This document shows, piece after piece, positions 47,089-56,596 of a stretch of 64,000 nucleotides of DNA (positions are counted from its first letter, which is position 1; every line of letters begins with the position of its first letter). The translations under genes were made by a program, and so were the position numbers. Origin of the DNA: Pseudomonadota bacterium (lineage in GTDB: Bacteria > Pseudomonadota > Alphaproteobacteria > JACQOE01). The stretch covers positions 1 through 64,000 of the forward strand of contig JACQOE010000048.1 of assembly GCA_016202695.1 (NCBI GenBank), in the 5' to 3' direction. The notes below the pieces were generated by a model that ran no database searches, had not been told where the DNA came from, and saw nothing but the letters and a program-made list of their open reading frames with translations.

Positions 47089-49185
47089 TCACGCCGGCTT
47101 CAGGTCGATGACGATGTTGCCGTAGTCGTCGACCTCGGCCTCGCCGTCGGCCGGGATGATGCAGGTGGCGTCGTACTCCTCGACGATGCAGGGGCCCTTC
47201 CTCCGGCTCCTGAGGTCGGTGCGGCCGATGACCGGCAGCTCGATCCAGCCCGCCTCGGGCCCGAAATAGGCGCGCCGGCTGCTGGGCCGGGTCGCGGCCG
47301 CGTGCTCGTCGATGCGGATGCGCTCGGGCACGCGCGGGGTGGTGGGGATGCCCTGGCCGACGACGTGGAAGCTCACCACCTCGACCGGCTCCTCGGGGCC
47401 GGCGCGGTGGCCGTAGGTCCGCTCGTGTTCCTGGCCGAAGCGCTCCTCGAGCTCGACCAGAGAATGCCGCGTCACCGGGCCGTCGGGCATGGGCACGGTG
47501 AGCTCGTAGGACTGGCCCTGATAGCGCATGCTGGCGGCGCGCTTGGCCCGGCTCTCGGCGGCGGTGAAGCCGTCGGCCTTGAGCTGGGCCATCGCCTCCT
47601 TCTCCATGCCGCCGACCACCCGCGCGACCAGCTTGGGATCGACGGTCCGTACCATGCACCAGTGGGTGCGCGAGTAGTGGTGCTCGACCTCGGAGTAGAG
47701 GAGGCCGAAGGAGGAGAAGACGCCGGGCGAGGGCGGCACCACGATCCGCCGCATCTGCAGCGACTCGGCGATGCCGGCGGCGAACAGTGGGCCGTTGCCG
47801 CCGAAGGCGAAGAGCGCGTACTCGCGCGGGTCGCGGCCGCGCTCGGAGGAGACCGCCTTGATCGCCCGGATCATGTTGGAGGCGGCGATCTTGTGCGCGC
47901 CGAGCGCCGCGTGCGCGACCTCGAGGCCAAGCCGCTTGGCGATCGTGTCGGCGAAGATCTTGTGCGACTTGGCCGCGTTCAGCTTCACCTCGCCGCCGCA
48001 CAGGAACTCGGGGTTGATGTAGCCGAGGACGACGTTGGCGTCGGTGACCGTGGGCTCGGTGCCGCCGATGTCGTAGCACACCGGGCCCGGCACCGCGCCG
48101 GCGCTGGTCGGGCCCACCTGCAGCGAGCCGGCGGGGTCGATCCAGACGTGCGAGCCGCCGCCGGCGCCCACCTCGGCGAGGTCGATGGCCGGCACCTTCA
48201 GGAGGTAGCCGGCCCCGGTCAGGAGCCGCGAGCCGATCATGATCCCGGCCCCCACCTGGTACTCGGAGGCGCGGGTGACCTCGCCGTTCTCGATCAGCGA
48301 CGCCTTGGCGGTGGTCCCGCCCATGTCGAAGCTGATGACCTTGCCGAGCCCCATCCGGTGGGCCAGCTGCTGCGAGCCCACCACGCCCGCGGCCGGGCCA
48401 GACTCGATCACGTTGCACGGCATCTCGGCCGCGGCCTCGGAGGGGGTCAGGCCGCCGTTGGACTGCATCAGGAGCAGCGGCGCCTTGATCTTGGCGCGGT
48501 CGAGCTCGCTGCGCAGGCGGGCGAGATAGGTGCGCACGATCGGCATCACGTAGGCGTTGATCACCGTGGTCGAGGTGCGCTCGTACTCGCGGATCTCGGG
48601 CAGCACCTCGCTCGAGATGCAGGTCAGGAGCTTCGGCGCGCGCTTCTGCACGATCTCCTTGATCCGCTTCTCGTGGGCGGGGTTGGCGTAGGAGTGCAGG
48701 AGGCAGACCGCCAGGGCTTCGATCTTCTCCTTGAGCAGGAAGTCGAGCTCCTTCCTCACGTCGGCCTCTTTGAGCTTCACCTGCACGTTGCCCTTGGCGT
48801 CGAGGCGCTCCTCGACCTCGCGGCGCAGGTAGCGCTCGACCAGCGGCACCGGCTTCTCCCAGGCGAGGTCGTAGAGGCGCGGCATGCGCAGGCGCCGGAT
48901 CTCGAGCACGTCGCGGAAGCCCTTGGTGGTGATGAGGCCGGTCTTCGCCCCCTTGTGCTCGAGGATCGCGTTCGAGGCGACGGTGGTCGCGTGCAGCACC
49001 TCGGAGACGTCGGCCGGCGTGAGCCGGTGCTCGCGCATCACCTCGTCGAGCCCCTCGATGATGGCGCGGGCGTAGTCGTCCACGCTCGACGAGACCTTCT
49101 TGGTGTGCAGCTCGCCGGCGGCGTTGAGGAAGACGATGTCGGTAAAGGTGCCGCCGATATCGACGCCGACACGGAAACGGGCCAT
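47089..49185 (-). CDS. hyuA: Hydantoinase/oxoprolinase family protein (HyuA-like), third locus
   Basis: MARFRVGVDIGGTFTDIVFLNAAGELHTKKVSSSVDDYARAI, DMGGTTAKASLIENG. Confidence 0.93.
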   Translation of the reverse strand: MARFRVGVDIGGTFTDIVFLNAAGELHTKKVSSSVDDYARAIIEGLDEVMREHRLTPADVSEVLHATTVASNAILEHKGAKTGLITTKGFRDVLEIRRLRMPRLYDLAWEKPVPLVERYLRREVEERLDAKGNVQVKLKEADVRKELDFLLKEKIEALAVCLLHSYANPAHEKRIKEIVQKRAPKLLTCISSEVLPEIREYERTSTTVINAYVMPIVRTYLARLRSELDRAKIKAPLLLMQSNGGLTPSEAAAEMPCNVIESGPAAGVVGSQQLAHRMGLGKVISFDMGGTTAKASLIENGEVTRASEYQVGAGIMIGSRLLTGAGYLLKVPAIDLAEVGAGGGSHVWIDPAGSLQVGPTSAGAVPGPVCYDIGGTEPTVTDANVVLGYINPEFLCGGEVKLNAAKSHKIFADTIAKRLGLEVAHAALGAHKIAASNMIRAIKAVSSERGRDPREYALFAFGGNGPLFAAGIAESLQMRRIVVPPSPGVFSSFGLLYSEVEHHYSRTHWCMVRTVDPKLVARVVGGMEKEAMAQLKADGFTAAESRAKRAASMRYQGQSYELTVPMPDGPVTRHSLVELEERFGQEHERTYGHRAGPEEPVEVVSFHVVGQGIPTTPRVPERIRIDEHAAATRPSSRRAYFGPEAGWIELPVIGRTDLRSRRKGPCIVEEYDATCIIPADGEAEVDDYGNIVIDLKPA

Positions 49186-49215
49186 GGTGACGTTCCTCCT
49201 TGATCTTCCAGGATG

Positions 49216-51009
49216 TTACTGGGGCCGTACGCCTTCGGGCAGCGGGCCGCGCTCGACGAAGGGCACCTTGGCCCACCGTCGCTTGCGCCGCAGCTCGTGG
49301 CGGAGTTTGTCGGTGGCGGCCTCGTCCACCGTCCAACTGCCGGGGTCGATGGCGACCCCGTACTCCCGGCGCGCGGTCTCCGGGCTGACATAGCCGTTGC
49401 GGACGTCCTTCAGCACCCGCCAGGTCTCGCGCTCCAGGGGATCGCCCCATCCGCCCCCGCCCGCGGAATCGTAACGGAAGACGTCGCCCTGCCGGATCAT
49501 GCGGGTGACCTTGGAGGTCATCACCTCGGCGTTCCGGCCCGGGTTGAGGACGTTGATCGAGGGGCCGCCCGGCCCGCCGCCGTAGAGCCCGAAGGGGCGG
49601 AAGGCGCGGCGGTCGTTGCGGATCTGGAGCACCGCCTCGGCGGCGGTGAAGCGATAGTCGCGCCGATAGGCGGCGCCGCCGCGGAACCTGCCGGCGCCGG
49701 CCGAGTCGGTGATGAACTCGTAGGCGAGCATCTGGAGCGGGTGCTCGACCTCGGTCATCTCGACGGTCGAGGAGGAGAGGTTGGCGAACAGGCTGGCGTT
49801 GCCCTGCAGCCCGTCGGCGAAGGGGCGCCCGCCCCAGGCGCCGCAGCCGAAGTCGACGTAGATGAAGGGCGTGCGGTCGGCGTAGTAGCCGCCGACCGAG
49901 ACGCCGATGTTGCCGCCGTCGGAGGCGGCGAACACCTTGTCCGGGCACATCTTGGCGAGCGCCCCGAAGGCGCAGTCGGTCATGCGGAAGCCGGTCAGCC
50001 CCCGCGCCGCGCTGGCGCCCGGCAACACCACGTTGGCGATGGTGCCGGGGGGCGCGACCACCTCGACGCAGCGGAAGAACCCCTCGTTGGCGGGGATGTC
50101 GCCAGGCAGGACCGACTTCAGGGCGCAGTAGACCACCGCCTTGGTGAAGGAGAGGGTGTTGTTGATCGCCCCCTTCACCTGCGGCGAGGTTCCGGTCCAG
50201 TCGGCGCGGATGCGGTCGCCCTTCTTGATGAACGCCACCTTGAGCCGGATCGGCTTGCCGAAGTCCACCCCGTCGTCGTCGATCCAGTCCTCGAAGTCGA
50301 ACACTCCGTCGGGCAGCTCGCCGATCGCGATCCGCGCGAACCGTTCGCTGTAGTTCAGGATCTCCTCGAGGTAATGCTTGACGTCGGCCATGCCGTAGCT
50401 CGCCACCAGGTCCGCCATCCCCTCCTCGGCGGTGTGGCAGGCGGCGAGCTGGGCGCGGATGTCGCCGAACACGCGCACCGGCACCCGCACGTTCTTCGCG
50501 ATGAGGCTGTGGATCGCCTCGTCGCGTTTGCCCTCCACGTAGTACCTGAGCGGCGGGATGCGCAGCCCCTCCTGGTAGGTCTCGGTCGAGTCGGCGGCGT
50601 TCGAGCCCGCCACCCGCCCGCCGACGTCGGTGTGATGGCAGATGGTGGCGGCGAAGGCCACCCGCTCGCCCTGCACGTAGACCGGCTTGAAGAGGAAGAT
50701 GTCGGGGAGGTGCATCCCGCCGTCGAAGGGGTCGTTGAGGATGTAGACGTCGCCCGGGCGGATGTCGTTGCCGTAGTGGCGCATCACCGCCTCCATGGCG
50801 GTCGGCATCGAGCCCAGGTGCCCGGGCAGCGTCAGCCCCTGCGCCACCAGCCGCCCGCCGGCGTCGCAGATCGCGGTGGAATAGTCCATGTTGTCCTTGA
50901 GCACCCCGGAATAGGTGGTCCGGAGCACGGTCAAGGCCATCTCGTCGGCAAGGGAGAAGATCGAGTTCTTGAACAGCTCGAACGCGATCGGATCGCGCAC
51001 CGCATTCAT
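49216..51009 (-). CDS. hyuB: Hydantoinase B family protein, third locus
   Basis: MNAVRDPIAFELFKNSIFSLADEMALTVLRTTYSGVLKDNMDYS...LNDPFDGGMHLPDIF. Confidence 0.93.
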   Translation of the reverse strand: MNAVRDPIAFELFKNSIFSLADEMALTVLRTTYSGVLKDNMDYSTAICDAGGRLVAQGLTLPGHLGSMPTAMEAVMRHYGNDIRPGDVYILNDPFDGGMHLPDIFLFKPVYVQGERVAFAATICHHTDVGGRVAGSNAADSTETYQEGLRIPPLRYYVEGKRDEAIHSLIAKNVRVPVRVFGDIRAQLAACHTAEEGMADLVASYGMADVKHYLEEILNYSERFARIAIGELPDGVFDFEDWIDDDGVDFGKPIRLKVAFIKKGDRIRADWTGTSPQVKGAINNTLSFTKAVVYCALKSVLPGDIPANEGFFRCVEVVAPPGTIANVVLPGASAARGLTGFRMTDCAFGALAKMCPDKVFAASDGGNIGVSVGGYYADRTPFIYVDFGCGAWGGRPFADGLQGNASLFANLSSSTVEMTEVEHPLQMLAYEFITDSAGAGRFRGGAAYRRDYRFTAAEAVLQIRNDRRAFRPFGLYGGGPGGPSINVLNPGRNAEVMTSKVTRMIRQGDVFRYDSAGGGGWGDPLERETWRVLKDVRNGYVSPETARREYGVAIDPGSWTVDEAATDKLRHELRRKRRWAKVPFVERGPLPEGVRPQ

Positions 51010-51257
51010 GCCCGGAGGACTCCTTGACTGGCCGGCGCGGCCCTGCCCGCCCCTCGCGTTCATCCACGGGCGCAGGCATGAGGCGCCGACAGGTAGTTAC
51101 CCCATGGCGCCTCCGAACGCCAGCCCCAACCGACTCCCGGCGGGCGGGGGAGGAAGGGACGAGCGGCCGAAAGCCCGGGTCAAGGGCCGGCGGAGGAGGC
51201 CCGACGCCCCTTCGCCCTCGGCGGCATCGGAGGCGGCCGGTCCGGCCGGGATAGGCT

Positions 51258-52187
51258 CTAGCGCGCGCGGACGGTGACGTTGATGTTGTCGGCGTGCGGC
51301 CCGGCGAGCGCGTTGTCGAGGGTGCCGACGGTGGCCGAGACGGTGAATCGATCGCCGGTGGCGGTCGTCGGCCCGGCTCCTTCGGCGACCACCGCGTGGG
51401 GTGCGCCGAGATCGACCGCGTCGCCGTTCACCGTGAGCAGATAGGGCACGCTGCTGTCGGCAAGGGTGACATGCCGCATCACCCCCCGGTTCTCGGAGGA
51501 AAACAGCATGGTGTAGTCGGTATTGGCGCGCACCAGGACGTCGGCGTTCCGTATCTCGCCCGTCTCGAGGCGACCGAAATCCAGGGTGCGGCGCGTGGCG
51601 TAGGGATCGAAGAGGGCGCCGCAGCCGACCACGCAGACCTGCACGGTGGGGCGCACCCGGGCGTCGATGCGCACGCCCTGCGACCGCTTGAAGACGTGGT
51701 TGGTGAGCGTTCCTTCGTAGAGCGAAAGGGTAATCTGGTCGGCGTAGGAACCGGGAGGAACGACCTGCAGCGGGGGAACCTCGACGTAATAGGAGAGCTC
51801 GACGGTTTCCAGCCCGGGGCCGAATTCGCCCGCGAGCACCTCGGCTGCCGAGGCCTCGGGCAGGGCCTTCAGCACGTTGCTCTTGCTCGGCCCGTCGTAG
51901 ACCTGGTAGGCGAGCTCGTCGGCCCCCGAGGCGAGGCGACGGTCGTAGCTTCCGGCCCCGCCGGGCGAGAAGGTGACGAAGAACGCGCAGGCGTCGCCGG
52001 CCTTGTGGCGGACCTCGAAGAACACCGTTTCGGCCCGGGCCGTGGGCTCGAAGACCTCGTAGCGGTCGCCGCCGCGGAAGCGCACGGATCCCATCCGCTG
52101 CAGGTCGATATCGCAGGCGCCGAGCGCCTCGCCGAGCGGCGCGAGCGCGGCGAGCAGGAGGGCGACGAACGGCAGGGCTTTCGGCAT
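51258..52187 (-). CDS. Spore-coat-U-like secreted protein, putative fimbrial tip/adhesin subunit
   Basis: Signal peptide MPKALPFVALLLAALAPLGEALG; beta-rich domain ending SATVGTLDNALAGPHADNINVTVRAR; downstream of the usher. Confidence 0.6.
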   Translation of the reverse strand: MPKALPFVALLLAALAPLGEALGACDIDLQRMGSVRFRGGDRYEVFEPTARAETVFFEVRHKAGDACAFFVTFSPGGAGSYDRRLASGADELAYQVYDGPSKSNVLKALPEASAAEVLAGEFGPGLETVELSYYVEVPPLQVVPPGSYADQITLSLYEGTLTNHVFKRSQGVRIDARVRPTVQVCVVGCGALFDPYATRRTLDFGRLETGEIRNADVLVRANTDYTMLFSSENRGVMRHVTLADSSVPYLLTVNGDAVDLGAPHAVVAEGAGPTTATGDRFTVSATVGTLDNALAGPHADNINVTVRAR

Positions 52188-52200
52188 CCTCCCGGGCTCC

Positions 52201-54798
52201 CTACTCGCGTGGTCTCGGCTCGGGCGCGCGCGGCCCGGGGGCGGCAGGCGCCGGGACCGGGGCCGCCCCCTCGGCGGTGCGCAGCACGAGGGCGCCGGCG
52301 TCGTAGCGCCCCTCGGTGCCCTCGGGGATGACGAACGGGATCGGCGCCTCGGGGTGGGCGTAGAGCCTGAGATGGTAGCGGCCGGGGAGCAGCCCCTCGG
52401 CGACGAACTTGCCCACCCGGTTGCTGAACATGAGGATCGGCGGGTGATCGGGGCGGTCGAGGAAGACGATCTCGCCCGCCTGCAGGCCAACCGGCCGCCC
52501 GTCCTCTCCCTTGAGCGCGCCGACGAGGAACACCCGCGCCTCGGTCCCGACCTGGATCATGGTCCCACTCTTGTAGGTGGGGAGGAGATGGAACGACTGC
52601 TCGCCGAGCTCGTAGCCGACCGGAAGGTCGGGAGCATCGATCATCACATGGGTGACGCGGTAGGGCGAGAGCTCGGGCAGCACCGCCGGCCCGAGCCGGT
52701 CGATCCGCGCCAGGTAGGCGTGGTCGCGCGGGTTGACCTCGATCGGCTGGCCCTCGAGGTTCGGGTGCGGGGCGATGATCGCGAAGCTGTTCGAGACCAG
52801 CCGGCCGAGGCCGACCCGCCCGCCGGCGAAGACGATGGCCCCGTCGGCCCTGAGCGTGCTGGTCCGCTCGGTCGCGTCGCCGGGGTCGAAGTGCCGTGGC
52901 CGCGAGACGTCGTGATCGAGGGCGAGGCGCCCGCGCGTACCCGTATAGAGCACCTCGCCGGAGAGGTCCTGGGTCTCGGGGCCACGCTCCAGGCTGGCCG
53001 AGGCGGCGACCTCGCCGACCTGGTCGAAGGGCGTGTAGCGCCAGTCGAGGCGCGAGGTGGCGGGATAGGTCTCGCGCGTCAGCAGCACGCTCTGGCGGCC
53101 CTCGTAGAGGGGGATGTTGACCGTGAACAGGGCCGTGCCCGAGATCACGCCCTCGGTATCCACCCGGCGTTCGAAGCGGAGCGTCGAGGTGATGCCGTCC
53201 CGGAAGCTGCGGGTGAAATAGAGGTTGGCGCCGTTGGTGTTGCGCCGCGAAACGCGCCCGACCTGGTAGTCGGCGCCGAGGCCGACGGAGAGGTCCCAGA
53301 ACCACTTCTGACTGTATCCGGCGGCGAAGTTGAGCGCCACCGGGTTGGTCGGGGCGAGGCGGCCGAGGGAGGCGAAGTCGCGCCCCTGGTAGGTTGTCGA
53401 GAACGACCATGTGCGCCGCCAGGGGTTGGTCGGCCGGGGATCGCTGTAGCGGTACTGCAGGCGCGCCGCGAGGTCGGGGCCGGCGGCATCGGTGCGACTG
53501 GCGGCGAGGTCGGTGCGGACCGTGCCGAGCACCCCGGCGACCGTCGCCTCCACCCCCGCCATCTGCTGGTCGCCGCTGCCCTGGAGGTTGGCGCCGAGGG
53601 TGGCGATCTCGCTCAGACCGGCGCGGTGGAACAGCGAGAAGGTTGGGAAGGCGTGCTCGTACTTGCGCAGGCCGCCGGCGGTCTGCGACGGCAGCCCGAC
53701 ATTGTAGGCGAACTCGTCCTCGCCGGGCGCGAGCAGGGCGCTCTCGAAGACGTAGGGGAAGTGAAGCACCTCCTCGCGGCCGACATCGTCGGTGAGCTTG
53801 ACGCGCACGTCGTTGACGCCCGAGGCGAAGGGGAAGTCGCGGACGTTGTAGCTCCCGGCGGGAAGGCGCTGGGTGCTGACGAGGCGGTCGTTGACGTAGA
53901 TCTCGGCCTTCGCCGTCCGATCCAGCCGGAACTCGGCCTCGCCGGTCGGCTGGGTCACCCGGTAGGGCTGGAGGCTGAAGTTCTTGGCCAGGGTGAGGCC
54001 GCCCATCGGCACGAAGCTCTGGAACCCGACCCGGGGATAGGAGAGATCGCCGGCGCTATAGCGCCACATGCGCCCGATGTCGTCGTGCACCAGGCGGAAA
54101 TCCCCGCGCTGCCAGGGCCGGGCCGCATCCTCGGTATAGTTGGCGACCCCCTCCGCCACCCACCCCTGCAGGTTGAAGGCGCCGTCGAGGTCGGCGCGCA
54201 CCGGCTGGCGCCCGGTGCGGACTCCGGTTCGCGCGGTGTGGCGCTCGGCGACGGCCGAGCGCAGGTTGACGAAGGCGCTGACCGGCGCCGGGGCAAGCGC
54301 GGTCCTGGCCTCGGGGGGCGGGCCGACGCGGCGAAGCCTGAGCTGGAGCGTGCGCCGGAGGCTGGCCGGGATGGTGATCCGGAGCACCAGGGCGAGCTCG
54401 TCGAAGACCGCATCGAGCCCTTGGCGGCGGAGGTCCCGGAACGGGAGATAGCCCTTGGGGTCGACGGCGGACTCGAGCGCGGCGAGCGGCTCCTCCTGCA
54501 GCACGCGGCCGACCTCGGCGAGGAGCGGAACGGCGTCGATGCGAAGCTCAGCCGGATCGGGCGAGATGACGACGCGAACCTCGCCCATGAACCGGCCGTC
54601 CAGGTAGTAGGGAACCGAAACCGTCCGTTCGGCGGCCGGAGCCGAGGGCTTGCCGAAGACGCGGCGGAAGATCTCCTCCTGCGTCGCCGCCTGCGCCAGG
54701 GCGCCGTGCGGGCCGAGCGGAAGCGGTCGGATCAACCAGGCGGGGGGGAGGAGCAAGAGGTCGAGGGCGGAGAGGACGACCAGCAAGGCCCGCCGAAC
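52201..54798 (-). CDS. Fimbrial outer-membrane usher protein (start approximate)
   Basis: FRLDRTAKAEIYVNDRLVSTQRLPAGSYNVRDFPFASGVNDVRVKLTDDVGREEVLHFPYVFESALLAPGEDEFAYNVG usher plug/barrel region. Confidence 0.88.
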   Translation of the reverse strand, partial: VRRALLVVLSALDLLLLPPAWLIRPLPLGPHGALAQAATQEEIFRRVFGKPSAPAAERTVSVPYYLDGRFMGEVRVVISPDPAELRIDAVPLLAEVGRVLQEEPLAALESAVDPKGYLPFRDLRRQGLDAVFDELALVLRITIPASLRRTLQLRLRRVGPPPEARTALAPAPVSAFVNLRSAVAERHTARTGVRTGRQPVRADLDGAFNLQGWVAEGVANYTEDAARPWQRGDFRLVHDDIGRMWRYSAGDLSYPRVGFQSFVPMGGLTLAKNFSLQPYRVTQPTGEAEFRLDRTAKAEIYVNDRLVSTQRLPAGSYNVRDFPFASGVNDVRVKLTDDVGREEVLHFPYVFESALLAPGEDEFAYNVGLPSQTAGGLRKYEHAFPTFSLFHRAGLSEIATLGANLQGSGDQQMAGVEATVAGVLGTVRTDLAASRTDAAGPDLAARLQYRYSDPRPTNPWRRTWSFSTTYQGRDFASLGRLAPTNPVALNFAAGYSQKWFWDLSVGLGADYQVGRVSRRNTNGANLYFTRSFRDGITSTLRFERRVDTEGVISGTALFTVNIPLYEGRQSVLLTRETYPATSRLDWRYTPFDQVGEVAASASLERGPETQDLSGEVLYTGTRGRLALDHDVSRPRHFDPGDATERTSTLRADGAIVFAGGRVGLGRLVSNSFAIIAPHPNLEGQPIEVNPRDHAYLARIDRLGPAVLPELSPYRVTHVMIDAPDLPVGYELGEQSFHLLPTYKSGTMIQVGTEARVFLVGALKGEDGRPVGLQAGEIVFLDRPDHPPILMFSNRVGKFVAEGLLPGRYHLRLYAHPEAPIPFVIPEGTEGRYDAGALVLRTAEGAAPVPAPAAPGPRAPEPRPRE

Positions 54799-54992
54799 CG
54801 AGGCCGGCCGAGAGCGCCCGGCGCGAAAGCGGCGGTGCCCTTCCTCGCCCCCCTTCGGGCGCGCGCCGCCGGCGCTTGACCGAGAGCCTGCTTCGATACC
54901 CGTCGCGAGCCGCGACGGGTATCGAGACAGGCTTTGAGCCGATGCCGGGCATCGCCGCCGCGCCCGGTCACGGCGACCGGGCACGGGACCGC

Positions 54993-55817
54993 TCAGCGCA
55001 TGTATTCGGTCGTGAGGCCCGCCTGGAGGGCGCCGGTCCCCAGCCCGTTCGGCCAGGGCAGAAGGAAGCGCCGCTTGGTCCCGGCCAGGATGTTGGCATT
55101 GGCGATCGTGCCTTCGAGCCGCTCCGGTCCCAGCTCGACCGCGGTCCCCTGCCCGCTGCCGGGCGCGACCGCGGTCACCCGCAGGCGCGGATTGTGAAGG
55201 ATACCATGGCCGTCGCCGCGATTGTGCAGGGTGACCTCGATCATGCGCGCGCCGGCGGCGCCGGTCGTGGACTGGACCGAGTCCACGGCCACCTCGGGCT
55301 TCACCCCTTTGGGGGTGACGTAGATCGAGCCTTCGTAGCGAAGCAGCAGTCGGATCGTCCCGCGGGTGCCCTCGGGCTGCTTCTCGAGCTCGATCGGAAG
55401 CTGCTCGGCGATGATGCGGAAGGCCAGCTCCTGCGCCGGATTCGGTTCCCCGACCCAGCTCACCCGCACGACCTGAACCTTGTCGGGCATCACCACCATC
55501 TGCGGCGGATAGACGACGAAATCGTCGTCGGCGGCGATGTAGGTTTCCTTGCCGTCGAGGTCCATCCGGCGCTCGACCATCGTGATCTGCACCGCCACCG
55601 GCTTGTCGGTGTTGTTGATCACGCCGAACGACTGGGTTGCGCCGCGCCCGGCGGGCTCGAACTCCATGACGATGGGAACCAGCCGGAACGCCGCGGCCGG
55701 GCCGGCCGCCAATGCCGTGGCCAACGCAACCAGGACACACAGCAGCCAGCCCCACGCGATACCCCGGGAGAGGCGGACCCCCCCGCCACTCCGAGGCGCC
55801 TTTTCCATCGCGCCCAT
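54993..55817 (-). CDS. Periplasmic fimbrial chaperone (PapD-like)
   Basis: FRLVPIVMEFEPAGRGATQSFGVINNTDKPVAVQITMVERRMDLDGKE...VRVSWVGEPNPAQELAFRIIAEQLPIEL. Confidence 0.88.
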   Translation of the reverse strand: MGAMEKAPRSGGGVRLSRGIAWGWLLCVLVALATALAAGPAAAFRLVPIVMEFEPAGRGATQSFGVINNTDKPVAVQITMVERRMDLDGKETYIAADDDFVVYPPQMVVMPDKVQVVRVSWVGEPNPAQELAFRIIAEQLPIELEKQPEGTRGTIRLLLRYEGSIYVTPKGVKPEVAVDSVQSTTGAAGARMIEVTLHNRGDGHGILHNPRLRVTAVAPGSGQGTAVELGPERLEGTIANANILAGTKRRFLLPWPNGLGTGALQAGLTTEYMR

Positions 55818-55851
55818 GATCCCCTCCTTCGGTGACCGGCGTCGCCCGGCG

Positions 55852-56394
55852 TCAGCTCGAGGTGATGGTGAAGGTCAACGTCTCGGTGTAGGTCCCGGAC
55901 GGCAACACCCCGCTGATCGTGTAGGTGATCTCCGCCGTGCTGACGGTGCCGCCGAGGTCGATCGTGCCCTTGGTGAGCCAGCTCGCCTCGCCGCTCGCGA
56001 AGGTGAGCGCGGACCCGGCATCCTTGTGCACGTCGAACGTCAGCGCCTCCTCGGCAGCCGCGTTCCACAGGCAGGGCGAGGTCGCGGTCGCGCAGCGCGA
56101 GCCGGCGACCAGATTTGCCGAACTCACCTTCACCGTATACCCGGCCGGGTTGTTCGACTTGGTGGTGACCGGGTCGGCCACTTCGAGCTTGGTCACCGTC
56201 TGCTCGGTGGTGAGGTCGAGGTTGGTCGGCGTCCCCGACGGCGTGACGGTGATGGTGACCACGATCGCAACACTCCCTTGCAGGCCCAGGGTCGCCTGCG
56301 CGGTGACCGCCTGGGCCGTCTCGCTGCCGCCCAGGACCAGCGAGGTCCCGAGGGCGGTTGCCGCCAACAGGCCGGCGATTCGGGTCTTGAACAT
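55852..56394 (-). CDS. Putative major fimbrial subunit
   Basis: Signal peptide; Thr/Val-rich beta sequence ending GTYTETLTFTITSS; adjacent to the chaperone gene. Confidence 0.65.
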   Translation of the reverse strand: MFKTRIAGLLAATALGTSLVLGGSETAQAVTAQATLGLQGSVAIVVTITVTPSGTPTNLDLTTEQTVTKLEVADPVTTKSNNPAGYTVKVSSANLVAGSRCATATSPCLWNAAAEEALTFDVHKDAGSALTFASGEASWLTKGTIDLGGTVSTAEITYTISGVLPSGTYTETLTFTITSS

Positions 56395-56596
56395 GGGAGT
56401 TTCCTTTCTCTTCTCGTTGGCTGCTTCCTGCCCTCTCGCCCCCCGGGGCGGGTCGGCCCTCCGTCCGCCCCGTTGGCCGGGCGGGTCGGAGCAGGAATTC
56501 ACATTTCTATATGTAATAATCCGTTCGGTCACTTGGAAGGGGTTTTGATCTAAATCAACTTGAAATTCCGTCCTTTTTGGCTGCCTGCGTCACGGG